64,000 nt of DNA, taken from contig CAXBCH010000001.1 in the NCBI GenBank assembly GCA_963974125.1, positions 62,001 to 126,000 on the forward strand. Reading direction: 5' to 3'. Below, one piece after another: positions 7,498-16,236 of this stretch; positions within the stretch are counted from its first letter, which is position 1; each line of letters begins with the position of its first letter. The notes under the pieces were generated by a model. The model did not search any database. It was not told the origin of the DNA and was given only the letters and a program-made list of their open reading frames with translations. The DNA is from Haliea sp963974125 (GTDB lineage: Bacteria > Pseudomonadota > Gammaproteobacteria > Pseudomonadales > Halieaceae). The position numbers and the translations under genes were made by a program.

Positions 7498-10378
7498 CCG
7501 CTGCCGCGCTCACTGACGCCTGCCCGGCGAGGCGCTGTTGCTCGCGCTCAAGCTCGCTGTGTTGCCGTTGCCAGGCGGAGGGTCCGGTAGCCTTGCGCAC
7601 CTCAACCGCTGTCACCTTGTATTCGGGGCAGTCGGTGGCCCAGTCCGAGTTCTCGGTGGTGATGACGTTGGCCCCGCTTATCGGGTGGTGGAAGGTGGTG
7701 TAGACCACGCCCGGCTGCACCCGCTCACTGAGGCTGGCGTGAAGGGAGGTTTCCCCCACCCGGCTGGCGATGCTCACCCGGTCACCCTCGCTGATGCCGC
7801 GGTCCTGCGCGTCGTGGGGGTGGATTTCCAGGATGTCCTCGGGGTGCCAGGCGCTGTTGGCGGTGCGCCGGGTCTGGGCGCCAACATTGTACTGGGACAG
7901 TATGCGCCCGGTGGTCAGCAACAGCGGGAAGCGGCGGGTGACCTTTTCCTCGGTCGGTACGTACTCGGTCACCACAAACCGCCCCTTGCCGCGCACGAAT
8001 TCGTCCACGTGCATCACCGGGGTGCCGTCTGGCGCGGCGTCATTGCAGGGCCACTGGATCGAGCCCTGCTGCTCCAGCCGCGCATAGCTCACCCCCCGGA
8101 AGGAGGGCGTCAGGCTGGCGATCTCGGCCATGATTTCGGCGGGATGTTGATAGGACATCGGGTAACCGAGGGCAGTGGACAGGGCCATGGTCGCTTCCCA
8201 GTCCGCCTTCCCCGCCAGCGGCGTCAGCACCCGGCGCACCCGGGAAATGCGCCGTTCGGCGTTGGTGAAGGTGCCGTCCTTCTCCAGAAACGAGGCGCCC
8301 GGCAGGAACACATGGGCGAAGCTGGCGGTTTCGTTGAGGAAGATGTCCTGCACGATCAGGCAGTCGAGGTTGCGCAGGGCGGCCTCGACGTGCTGGGTGT
8401 TGGGATCCGACTGGGCGATGTCCTCGCCCTGGCAGTACAGGGCGCGAAAGTTGCCCGCCAGCGCCTCGTCGAACATGTTGGGGATGCGGAAGCCGGGCAC
8501 CGGGTCCAGTTCTACCTCCCAGCTGCGCTCGAACCGGCCGCGCACGGCATCATCGCCTACCGGCTGGTAACCGGGCAGTTCGTGGGGGAAGGAGCCCATG
8601 TCGCAGGAGCCCTGCACATTGTTCTGCCCGCGCAGGGGATTCACCCCCACCCCCTCGCGACCGATATTGCCGGTCAGCATCGCCAGGTTGGCGATGCCCA
8701 TGACCATGGTCGAGCCCTGGCTGTGCTCGGTGACCCCGAGGCCGTAGTAGATGGCACCGTTGCCGCCGCCGGCATATAGCCGCGCCGCCGCCCGCAGGGC
8801 CCCGGCATCGATGCCGGTGACTGCCGCCACCTGCTCCGGGGCATGGCGGGGATCGCGGATAAACTCCAGCCACTCACGGAAGGCTTCCTGCTCACAGCGC
8901 TGCGCGATGAATTCCCGGTCTTCCAGGCCCTCGCTGACGATGACATGGGCCATGGCGTTGATGAAGGCCACGTTGGTGCCCGGGCGCAGCGGCAAATGGT
9001 AATCGGCACGGATATGCGGTGACTGCACCAGGTCGATGCGGCGGGGGTCGACCACGATCAGGCGCGCACCGGCACGCAGGCGACGCTTGAGCCGCGAGGC
9101 AAACACCGGGTGGCCGTCGGTGGGATTGGCGCCGATTACCATCACCACATCGGCTTTGTCCACGGAATCAAAGTTCTGGGTGCCGGCGGATTCGCCGAGG
9201 GTTTGCTTGAGACCGTAGCCCGTGGGCGAGTGGCAGACCCGCGCGCAGGTGTCGACATTGTTGTTGCCGAAGGCCGCGCGCACCATCTTCTGCACCAGGT
9301 AGGTCTCTTCGTTGGTGCAGCGCGACGAGGTGATGCCGCCGATGCTGTTGCGCCCGTACTGCTGCTGGACCTCGCGCAGGCGCCGGGCGGCAAAGGCCAC
9401 GGCCTCCTCCCAGGACACCACCTGCCAGGGCTGGTCGATGGCATCGCGGATCATCGGCGTGGTGACGCGGTCCGGGTGGGTGGCGTAACCGAAGGCGAAG
9501 CGCCCCTTCACACAGGCGTGGCCGCGGTTGGCACCGCCGTCCTTCCAGGGCAGCATGTTGACCACCTGCTCGCCCTGCATCTCCGCCCGGAAGCCGCAAC
9601 CGACACCGCAGTAGGCGCAGGTGGTCACCACCGAGTGCCCGGGCTGACCCCGCTCGATAATGCTGTTCTCCATCAGGGTCGCGGTGGGGCAGTGCTGGAC
9701 GCAGGCCCCGCAGGAGACGCAGTCCGAGTCCATGAAGGGCTGCTCCGCACCCGCCGCCACCCGGGAATCGAAACCGCGGCCGGCGATGGTCAGGGCGAAG
9801 GTGCCCTGCACCTCCTCGCAGGCGCGTACACAGCGGGAACAGACGATGCACTTCGCGGGATCAAAGGTGAAATAGGGGTTGGACTGATCCTTTTCGGCCT
9901 GCAGGTGATTTTCCCCACCCTCGGGATAGCGCACCTCGCGCAGGCCGACGGCACCGGCCATGTCCTGCAGTTCGCAGTTGCCATTGGCGGCACAGGTCAG
10001 GCAGTCCAGGGGGTGATCGGAGATGTACAGCTCCATCACATTGCGGCGCAGGCGCGCCAGCTTGCCGTTCTGGGTCGTCACCGTCATGCCCGCCTCCACC
10101 GGCGTGGTACAGGAGGCCGGGTAGCCTTTGCGACCCGCGATCTCCACCAGGCACAGGCGGCAGGAGCCGAAGGCGTCGAGGGCATCGGTGGCACACAGCT
10201 TGGGGATATTGATACCCGCCAGGGAAGCGGCGCGCAGGACCGAAGTGCCTTGCGGGACTGCGACCGAGCGACCGTCGACAGTCAGCTCTACAGTCTCCAG
10301 CGCAGCGTAGCCCTCGCTGTACCCGGGCAGGGGCGCGGGGGTACCGAGATCCCGCTCCGGTTCGTAGATATGCAGCAT
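7478..10378 (-). CDS. fdsA: NAD-dependent formate dehydrogenase catalytic (alpha) subunit
   Basis: A 966-residue molybdoenzyme that oxidises formate to CO2. The N-terminal NuoG-like part carries C62/C73/C76/C90 for [2Fe-2S], H122/C126/C129/C135 for a His-Cys3 [4Fe-4S], and ferredoxin clusters at C177-C187 and C220-C230. The MopB part has C254/C257/C261/C289 for the proximal cluster. The Mo ligand is Cys382 followed by His, in ARVCHSPTGYGLKQ, so this is a cysteine and not a selenocysteine enzyme. ATG 10378 overlaps the fdsB stop as ATGA and is preferred to a start 108 bp upstream. Cytoplasmic; electrons pass through FdsB/FdsG to NAD+. Confidence 0.96.
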   Translation of the reverse strand: MLHIYEPERDLGTPAPLPGYSEGYAALETVELTVDGRSVAVPQGTSVLRAASLAGINIPKLCATDALDAFGSCRLCLVEIAGRKGYPASCTTPVEAGMTVTTQNGKLARLRRNVMELYISDHPLDCLTCAANGNCELQDMAGAVGLREVRYPEGGENHLQAEKDQSNPYFTFDPAKCIVCSRCVRACEEVQGTFALTIAGRGFDSRVAAGAEQPFMDSDCVSCGACVQHCPTATLMENSIIERGQPGHSVVTTCAYCGVGCGFRAEMQGEQVVNMLPWKDGGANRGHACVKGRFAFGYATHPDRVTTPMIRDAIDQPWQVVSWEEAVAFAARRLREVQQQYGRNSIGGITSSRCTNEETYLVQKMVRAAFGNNNVDTCARVCHSPTGYGLKQTLGESAGTQNFDSVDKADVVMVIGANPTDGHPVFASRLKRRLRAGARLIVVDPRRIDLVQSPHIRADYHLPLRPGTNVAFINAMAHVIVSEGLEDREFIAQRCEQEAFREWLEFIRDPRHAPEQVAAVTGIDAGALRAAARLYAGGGNGAIYYGLGVTEHSQGSTMVMGIANLAMLTGNIGREGVGVNPLRGQNNVQGSCDMGSFPHELPGYQPVGDDAVRGRFERSWEVELDPVPGFRIPNMFDEALAGNFRALYCQGEDIAQSDPNTQHVEAALRNLDCLIVQDIFLNETASFAHVFLPGASFLEKDGTFTNAERRISRVRRVLTPLAGKADWEATMALSTALGYPMSYQHPAEIMAEIASLTPSFRGVSYARLEQQGSIQWPCNDAAPDGTPVMHVDEFVRGKGRFVVTEYVPTEEKVTRRFPLLLTTGRILSQYNVGAQTRRTANSAWHPEDILEIHPHDAQDRGISEGDRVSIASRVGETSLHASLSERVQPGVVYTTFHHPISGANVITTENSDWATDCPEYKVTAVEVRKATGPSAWQRQHSELEREQQRLAGQASVSAAADAAGTA

Positions 10379-11943
10379 CAGACTGACTCCCGGGAATCGC
10401 CGGATTCCCTCGCAGCAGTGAAATCTTCCGGAAAATGGCGGACGGCGCTCAGCACCGGGAACGGCGTCATCCCGCCCATGGCGCACAGCGAACCGTCGGT
10501 CATGGTTTCACAGAGCTCCTCCAGCAATGCCAGGCCCCCCGCCGGGTCCGCATCCAGCTGGTCGATCACCTCGACCCCGCGGGTGCTGCCGATACGGCAG
10601 GGGGTGCACTTGCCGCAGGACTCCACGGCGCAGAACGCCATGGCGAAGCGCGCCTGCTGACGCAGGTCCACCGTATCATCAAAGGCCACGATGCCGCCGT
10701 GGCCCAGCATTGCTCCCATGGCGGCAAAGGCCTCGTAGTCCAGGGGCGTATCCCACTGCGCCTCCGGCAGGTAGGCACCCAGCGGGCCGCCCACCTGCAC
10801 CGCCCGCAGGGGCCGGCCGCTGCGGCTGCCGCCACCGAAGTCATACAGCAGTTCGCGCAGGGTAGTGCCAAAGGCCAGTTCCACCAATCCGCCGCGGGCG
10901 ATATTGCCCGCCAGCTGGAAGGGCAGCGTGCCCCGGGAGCGGCCCATGCCGAAATCCCGGTAGAAAGCCCCGCCGCGCGCGAGAACAACGGGCACGGTGG
11001 CCAGGGAGATCACATTGTTGACCACCGTGGGCTGGCCAAACAGGCCCTGGATGGCCGGCAGGGGCGGCTTGACCCGGACCATACCACGGCGACCTTCCAG
11101 GCTTTCCAGCAGCGCGGTTTCCTCGCCGCAGATATAGGCGCCGGCGCCGATGCGCAGCTCAATATCGAAACTGTGGCGGGAGCCGCCCAGGTCCTCGCCG
11201 AGGTACCCGGCCTCACTCAGGGCCGCGATGGCCTGCTGTAGCGTCCGTTTGGCCCGCGGATATTCCTCGCGCAGGTAGATATAGCCCCGGGTGGCGCCCA
11301 CCGCCAGGCCGGCGATGATCATGCCCTCCAGCAGGCTCATGGGGTCGCCCTCCATCAGCATGCGATCGGAATAGGTACCGGAATCCCCCTCGTCCGCATT
11401 GCAGACAATGTATTTCTGCGCAGCATCCGTGTTCAGCACGGTCTGCCACTTGATCCCGGTGGGGAAGGCGGCGCCGCCCCGCCCCCGCAGCCCGGATTCG
11501 GTGACCTCGTCGACGATGGCCCGGGGCGCCATCTCCAGGGCGCGCTCCAGCCCGGCGAGGCCGCCGTGGGCGCGGTAGCTCGCCACCGACAGCGGGTCGA
11601 CCACGCCCATGCGGGCAAAGGTCAGGCGCTGCTGTTTCCGCAGAAAAGGCATGTCATCCACCGGACCGAGACACAGTGGTGACCGGTCAGTGCCTTCAAG
11701 CAGGCCGTCATCCAGCAGGCGCGGGATGTCATCCGGCTGCACCGGGCCGTAGGCGATGCGCCTGCCCCCGGTCTCGACCTCCAGCAGGGGCTCCAGCCAG
11801 AAGGCGCCGCGCGAGCCGGTGCGGACAATCGCAACGTCCTCGCCGCGATCGCGACACTCATTGGCCAGCCGCTGCGCCACCCGGTCGGCGCCCAGGGAGA
11901 CTGCCGTGGTATCGCAGGGCACATGGACCTTGAATCCGCTCAT
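10378..11943 (-). CDS. fdsB: NAD-dependent formate dehydrogenase beta subunit (NuoF-like, FMN/NAD binding)
   Basis: A 521-residue diaphorase subunit that passes electrons from the FdsA clusters to NAD+. Residues 1-90 form a thioredoxin-like N-terminal extension typical of FdsB and HoxF proteins. The FMN/NADH-binding signature GRGGAAFPTG is at 154-163, and a second glycine-rich part is GAYICGEETALLESLEGRRG. The C-terminal [4Fe-4S] ligands are C443, C446, C449 (ESCGKCTPCRIG) and C487. I chose ATG 11943, one base after the fdsG stop; an in-frame start 36 bp upstream would overlap fdsG. Confidence 0.95.
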   Translation of the reverse strand: MSGFKVHVPCDTTAVSLGADRVAQRLANECRDRGEDVAIVRTGSRGAFWLEPLLEVETGGRRIAYGPVQPDDIPRLLDDGLLEGTDRSPLCLGPVDDMPFLRKQQRLTFARMGVVDPLSVASYRAHGGLAGLERALEMAPRAIVDEVTESGLRGRGGAAFPTGIKWQTVLNTDAAQKYIVCNADEGDSGTYSDRMLMEGDPMSLLEGMIIAGLAVGATRGYIYLREEYPRAKRTLQQAIAALSEAGYLGEDLGGSRHSFDIELRIGAGAYICGEETALLESLEGRRGMVRVKPPLPAIQGLFGQPTVVNNVISLATVPVVLARGGAFYRDFGMGRSRGTLPFQLAGNIARGGLVELAFGTTLRELLYDFGGGSRSGRPLRAVQVGGPLGAYLPEAQWDTPLDYEAFAAMGAMLGHGGIVAFDDTVDLRQQARFAMAFCAVESCGKCTPCRIGSTRGVEVIDQLDADPAGGLALLEELCETMTDGSLCAMGGMTPFPVLSAVRHFPEDFTAARESGDSRESV

Positions 11944-11944
11944 G

Positions 11945-12430
11945 TCAGCGGACCTCGACCGGCTGGCTGCGCAGGGCATCCAGCAGGGCGGACAGTTTCG
12001 CGGTATCCATCAGGCCGTGAATCTCGTCATTGACCCGCACCGCCGGGGAGCAGGCACAGTTGCCGAGGCAGTAGACCGGCTCCAGGGTAATGCAGCGATC
12101 GGCCGTGGTCTGGTGGTAGTCGATGCCCAGCTGCGCCCTGGCCTCGGCCTCCAGCGCCCGGGCCCCCACCGCCTGGCAGGACTCGGCGCGACAGATCTGC
12201 ACGATGTGCTGCCCCGGCGGCTGGCGCCGGAAATGATGGTAGAAACTGACCACGCCATGCACCTCGGCACGGGACAGGTTCAGTGCTTCGGCGATAATCG
12301 ATATTGCGCTGTCGGGGACAAAACCCAGGGCGTCCTGGACGGCGTGCAGGATGGGTAGCAGGGCGCCGGGGCGGTCCCTGTGGCCGCTGGCGATGGCGCG
12401 CACACTATCGTATTGTTCGCGGTAACTCAT
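11945..12430 (-). CDS. fdsG: NAD-dependent formate dehydrogenase gamma subunit (NuoE-like)
   Basis: A 161-residue thioredoxin-fold [2Fe-2S] protein. The four ligands C80, C85, C121 and C125 are in the NuoE/FdsG pattern (QICRAESC and YCLGNCACSP). It partners FdsB at the NAD-reducing end of the complex. It is the first gene of the minus-strand unit fdsG-fdsB-fdsA-fdhD and diverges from the molybdopterin oxidoreductase at 12551 across 120 bp. I could not identify a convincing sigma-70 promoter in that gap. Confidence 0.94.
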   Translation of the reverse strand: MSYREQYDSVRAIASGHRDRPGALLPILHAVQDALGFVPDSAISIIAEALNLSRAEVHGVVSFYHHFRRQPPGQHIVQICRAESCQAVGARALEAEARAQLGIDYHQTTADRCITLEPVYCLGNCACSPAVRVNDEIHGLMDTAKLSALLDALRSQPVEVR

Positions 12431-12550
12431 GGGTGCCAGTAAAGCATAGTGGCAGGCGTTTTTCTCTGCCGGCGTGGTCGCTAGCGGCTGGCCTGATTAC
12501 CCCTTGCCTGAGATACTCGAACACGGGTCGAACCAGGAGGGCGATACACC

Positions 12551-14605
12551 ATGAGCGACACAGCCCCTGAAGGCGACAAGGCCGGCGCTGCAACGAGCCA
12601 TGCGGCGGTGTGCCCCCTCGACTGCGCCGACACCTGCAGTCTCGCTATCGAACTGCAGGACGGGCGGGTAAGCCGGGTCCGCGGCAGTACTGCCAACCCC
12701 TTCACCCGCGGCAGGATCTGCGCCAAGGTCGCGCAGGCGTTGCCGAGCCAGGTTCACGGCGAGGGGCGACTGCTGCGGCCGCTGCTCCGCGACGGCGCCA
12801 GGGGCTCGGGCAGGTTCCGCCCGGCTAGCTGGGACGAGGCGCTGGATGCGGTCTACGAGGGCTTCGACCGGGTCCGTGTCCGCTACGGCAGCGAAGCTAT
12901 CGCACCACTCTACTATGGCGGTCCCATGGGGCTGCTCGCCCACGGCTCGATGGACAAGCGCTTCTTTCACCGTCTCGGTGCCAGCAGGGTGGACGCCTCG
13001 CCGCTCTGTGCCGGCGTGTCGGATGCCGCCTGGAACAGCGTCTTCGGTGATGTCGGCGGCATTCCCTTTACTGAACTGGGTGACGCCCGACTGATCGTGG
13101 TCTGGGGCAACAACATCACCAACTGCAACCTGCACCTCACCACGCTGATCCGCGACGCACGCTCCCGCGGTGCCCGGCTCGTGGTGATCGACCCGAAACG
13201 CACCCGCATCGCCCGGGACGCCGATCTCCATCTGCCACTGCTGCCCGGGACCGACGTCGTCCTGGCCTACGCGGTGGCGGCGGAACTGGAACGCATGGAT
13301 GCCATCAATACAGCGTTCGTTGCAACGTGGGTTACCGGAGCGGAGGCGTTTCTCGCCGAAGCGCGCCAGTATCCGGTCGAGCGCGCGGCGGAGCTCTGTG
13401 GCCTGGCGCCAGCGCAGATCCGCCAGTTTGCCCGCCTCTGGCGCGACCTGGCACCGGTGGCCACGGCCTTTGGCGTGGCGCCGGAGCGCAATCGCAACGG
13501 CGGCGCGGGGCTGCGCGCGGCCTACGCGCTGCCCGCGCTTACCGGCAATTTCGGACCGCCCGGTGCGGGTATCTGCCAGGTCTCGGGTTTTTTCCCCATT
13601 GAGGAGGACGCCCTTGCAAGACCCGACCTGGCGCCCGACGGGGTGCGGGAATTGAATGTGCTGGATATCCCCGCTCTGGTGTTGGCACCCGGTGACGCGA
13701 CCCCCCTGCGGGCACTGTTCATCTACAACCACAATCCGGTGGCGGTGCACCCCGACGCTGCCGCCATGCAGGCCGCCCTGCGTCACGAGGAGCTGTTCGT
13801 GGTCGGTTCGGACCTGACCATGACCGACTCGATGGCGCTGGCGGATGTGATCCTGCCGGCGGCGACGCATCTTGAGTACGGGGATCTCTACTGCGCCTAC
13901 GGCCATACCTACCTGCAGCGCTCGGCACCGGTCATGGCGCCCCTGGGCGACTGCCTGCCCAACACCGAACTGTTCCGGCGCCTGGCCCGGCGTTTTGGCT
14001 TCACCGAGGACTGCTTCCGCGACTCGGACGCGACGCTCATGGACCAGGCCCTCGCCGCCGATCATCCCGCCCTCGCTGGCCGCCGCCCCAGCGAGCTCCC
14101 CACCGATGCCGCCGTCGACATGTCCGCAACGCCAGCGCCCTCGGTGATCCGCCACCGGCCACCGGGTACACCCAGCGGTCGCATCGAACTCTACAGCGAG
14201 ACCCTCGCGGCCCAGGGCGACGCGCTGCCGCGCTTCAGGCCCCTGCACAACCCCCGGCGCTTCATCCTGGTCAGTCCGGCCTCGGAGCGGCGGGTTAACT
14301 CGACCTTCGGCGGGCTGGCTTCGCACCGCGACGATATGGTCTGCGAGATGCATCCCCGCGACGCCGGCGACCTGTCCCTGACGAACGGCGCCCCGGTCCG
14401 GCTTTACAACAACCAGGGCGAGGTGGTGCTGCCGCTTAGTATCACCGACGAGGTACGCCCCGGCACCCTGTTCGTGCCCAAGGGCGCCTGGATCGGCGAC
14501 AGCCCCACGGGACAGACCGTGAACGCGCTCATCCCGGGACACCGCGCGGACCTCGCCGGAGGTGCCTGCTACTACGATTGCACGGTTGACGTCGCCCCGC
14601 TGTAA
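12551..14605 (+). CDS. molybdopterin-dependent oxidoreductase of unknown substrate
   Basis: A 684-residue single-subunit member of the DMSO reductase (MopB) superfamily. An N-terminal [4Fe-4S] site is formed by C21, C25, C29 (CPLDCADTC) and C57 (GRICAK). Cys153 in PLCAGVSD is a plausible molybdenum ligand. VVWGNNITN, VVIDPKRT and LPGTD are cofactor-binding segments, and the C-terminal MGD-binding lobe ends with ALIPG. No Tat signal is visible, so it is probably cytoplasmic. ATG 12551 has AGGAGGG about 10 bp upstream. It diverges from fdsG and heads a run of redox genes. Substrate is not inferable from sequence; annotations such as 'anaerobic dehydrogenase' are only family labels. Confidence 0.85.
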   Translation: MSDTAPEGDKAGAATSHAAVCPLDCADTCSLAIELQDGRVSRVRGSTANPFTRGRICAKVAQALPSQVHGEGRLLRPLLRDGARGSGRFRPASWDEALDAVYEGFDRVRVRYGSEAIAPLYYGGPMGLLAHGSMDKRFFHRLGASRVDASPLCAGVSDAAWNSVFGDVGGIPFTELGDARLIVVWGNNITNCNLHLTTLIRDARSRGARLVVIDPKRTRIARDADLHLPLLPGTDVVLAYAVAAELERMDAINTAFVATWVTGAEAFLAEARQYPVERAAELCGLAPAQIRQFARLWRDLAPVATAFGVAPERNRNGGAGLRAAYALPALTGNFGPPGAGICQVSGFFPIEEDALARPDLAPDGVRELNVLDIPALVLAPGDATPLRALFIYNHNPVAVHPDAAAMQAALRHEELFVVGSDLTMTDSMALADVILPAATHLEYGDLYCAYGHTYLQRSAPVMAPLGDCLPNTELFRRLARRFGFTEDCFRDSDATLMDQALAADHPALAGRRPSELPTDAAVDMSATPAPSVIRHRPPGTPSGRIELYSETLAAQGDALPRFRPLHNPRRFILVSPASERRVNSTFGGLASHRDDMVCEMHPRDAGDLSLTNGAPVRLYNNQGEVVLPLSITDEVRPGTLFVPKGAWIGDSPTGQTVNALIPGHRADLAGGACYYDCTVDVAPL

Positions 14606-14691
14606 GACAAGTCCCGGCGTATAGGCGCGGTTGCCGCGCCCGGGGCGCGCTCCTAGGCTTCCACACTCTGACCACAGCGCGGGAGTGCGGC

Positions 14692-16236
14692 TTGGACCGC
14701 TTCGACACCATCATCATTGGCGCTGGCCATAACGCCCTGGTTTGTGCCGCCTACCTGGCCCGGCGCGGCCAGCGCGTGTTGCTGGCCGAGGCCGCCGACG
14801 CCGCCGGCGGCCTGGCCACCACCCGGGAGTTTCACCCGGGGTTCCACGCTGCCGCTGCACACACGGTCTACCAGTTTTCGCCGCAGGTCGCGAAGCAGCT
14901 GGCGCTGGAAAAATACGGCTATGCAAGCAGTGGCGAGCCGCTGGCGACCGTCGGGCTGGATCCGGAAGGAAACCACGTTGCGATAACCGCCGGGGGCGTC
15001 AGCGGCGTCGATGCCGGGGACGCGGCCAGCTACCGGCGTTACCGGAAGGCCCTGGAGACCTTCCGCGACGCCCTGGCCCCGTTCTGGATGCAGCGGATGC
15101 CGGGCATCGGTGGCAACAGTGTCCGGGAGCTGCTCACCTTCACCCAGCTGGCGCTGCGCCTGCGGCGCCTCGGCCGGGAGGACATGCTCGAGTTCTTCCG
15201 CGTAGCGACGCTGCCCATGCGCGATCTCATGGATGAGTATTTCGCCAACGATCGCCTCAAGGCTGCGCTCAGCTGGGACGGTATCATCGGCGGCCGACTC
15301 GCGCCCCGGTCGCCAAACCAGAGCGTGCTGATGCTGCTCTATCGTCTCTGCGGCGAACACGGCGGCCAGCACGTGGTACCGAAGGCAGGCGTGCGGGGAC
15401 TGATCGACGCGCTGGTGGCCGCGGCGACAGATGCGGGCGCCCAGCTGCGCCTGGGTGCGGCCGTGAAGCAAATTATCGTCGAAGGCGACGAGTCCGGGCT
15501 GCGCGCCAGCGGCGTCGAGCTCACCAGCGGCGAACGCATCACTGCGGACCGCGTGGTCTCCTCCGCGGATCCGCAGCGCACTTTCCTTGAGCTGGTTGGC
15601 GCCAGGCACCTGGAGATCGAGTTCAGCAACCGCATCCGCCGACTCCGCTGCGAGGGTCATGTCGCCAAGCTGCACCTTGCCCTCGCCGCAGAACCCCGGT
15701 TCCACGGGCTCGAGCGGGCGGACGGCAGGATGATCATGGCGCCCGACCTCGACACCATTGAGTTCGCCTTTGACGACGCCAAGTATGGCGAGTGTTCCCG
15801 TAACCCGGTCATGGAGATCGTGATTCCAAGCCTGCGCGAACCTGCCCTGGCGCCGGCGGGGCAGCACCTGCTCTCTGCCCACGTGATGTATGTGCCTGCC
15901 AGACTCAAGGGAGGCTGGACCCCCGAGGCCCGGGCGGCGCTGATTTCGCGCCTGCTCGATGAACTGGAGCGCTACGCCCCGGGGCTGCGGCAACTGGTAC
16001 TGCATGCGGAGCTGCTGACGCCCGCGGACCTGGAAACCCTGCACGGTGTCACCGGCGGCCACTGGCACCACACCGAGTTCGCCATTGACCAGCTGCTGAT
16101 GATGCGCCCGACCTACGAGGCCGCCCAGTACGCAACGCCCATTCCCGGCCTGTATCTCTGCGGCGCGGGCAGTCACCCCGGCGGCGGCCTGTCGGGCGCC
16201 CCCGGCCACAACGCGGCGCAGGTGATCCTGTCGTGA
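14692..16236 (+). CDS. PYROXD2/phytoene-desaturase-like FAD oxidoreductase, copy 1
   Basis: A 514-residue flavoprotein. The Rossmann dinucleotide motif is at residues 8-16 (IIGAGHNAL), followed by the acidic adenine-ribose segment LLAEAADAAGG. The C-terminal FAD-binding signature CGAGSHPGGGLSGAPGHNAA is diagnostic of the PYROXD2 branch of carotenoid-desaturase-like oxidoreductases. Start is TTG 14692 with GGGAG about 6 bp upstream. The stop overlaps the next gene as GTGA, so copies 1 and 2 are cotranslated. Biochemical substrates of bacterial PYROXD2 proteins are largely unknown. No crtB or crtE is nearby, so a role in carotenoid synthesis is unlikely. Confidence 0.85.
   Translation: MDRFDTIIIGAGHNALVCAAYLARRGQRVLLAEAADAAGGLATTREFHPGFHAAAAHTVYQFSPQVAKQLALEKYGYASSGEPLATVGLDPEGNHVAITAGGVSGVDAGDAASYRRYRKALETFRDALAPFWMQRMPGIGGNSVRELLTFTQLALRLRRLGREDMLEFFRVATLPMRDLMDEYFANDRLKAALSWDGIIGGRLAPRSPNQSVLMLLYRLCGEHGGQHVVPKAGVRGLIDALVAAATDAGAQLRLGAAVKQIIVEGDESGLRASGVELTSGERITADRVVSSADPQRTFLELVGARHLEIEFSNRIRRLRCEGHVAKLHLALAAEPRFHGLERADGRMIMAPDLDTIEFAFDDAKYGECSRNPVMEIVIPSLREPALAPAGQHLLSAHVMYVPARLKGGWTPEARAALISRLLDELERYAPGLRQLVLHAELLTPADLETLHGVTGGHWHHTEFAIDQLLMMRPTYEAAQYATPIPGLYLCGAGSHPGGGLSGAPGHNAAQVILS

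Noticed and set aside
7478..10378. Selenocysteine in FdsA
   Set aside because: The molybdenum ligand codon encodes Cys (ARVCHSP) and the frame has no internal TGA.
12497..14542. 681-codon minus-strand frame opposite the molybdopterin oxidoreductase
   Set aside because: The plus strand has cofactor-binding motifs in order; the antisense product has none.
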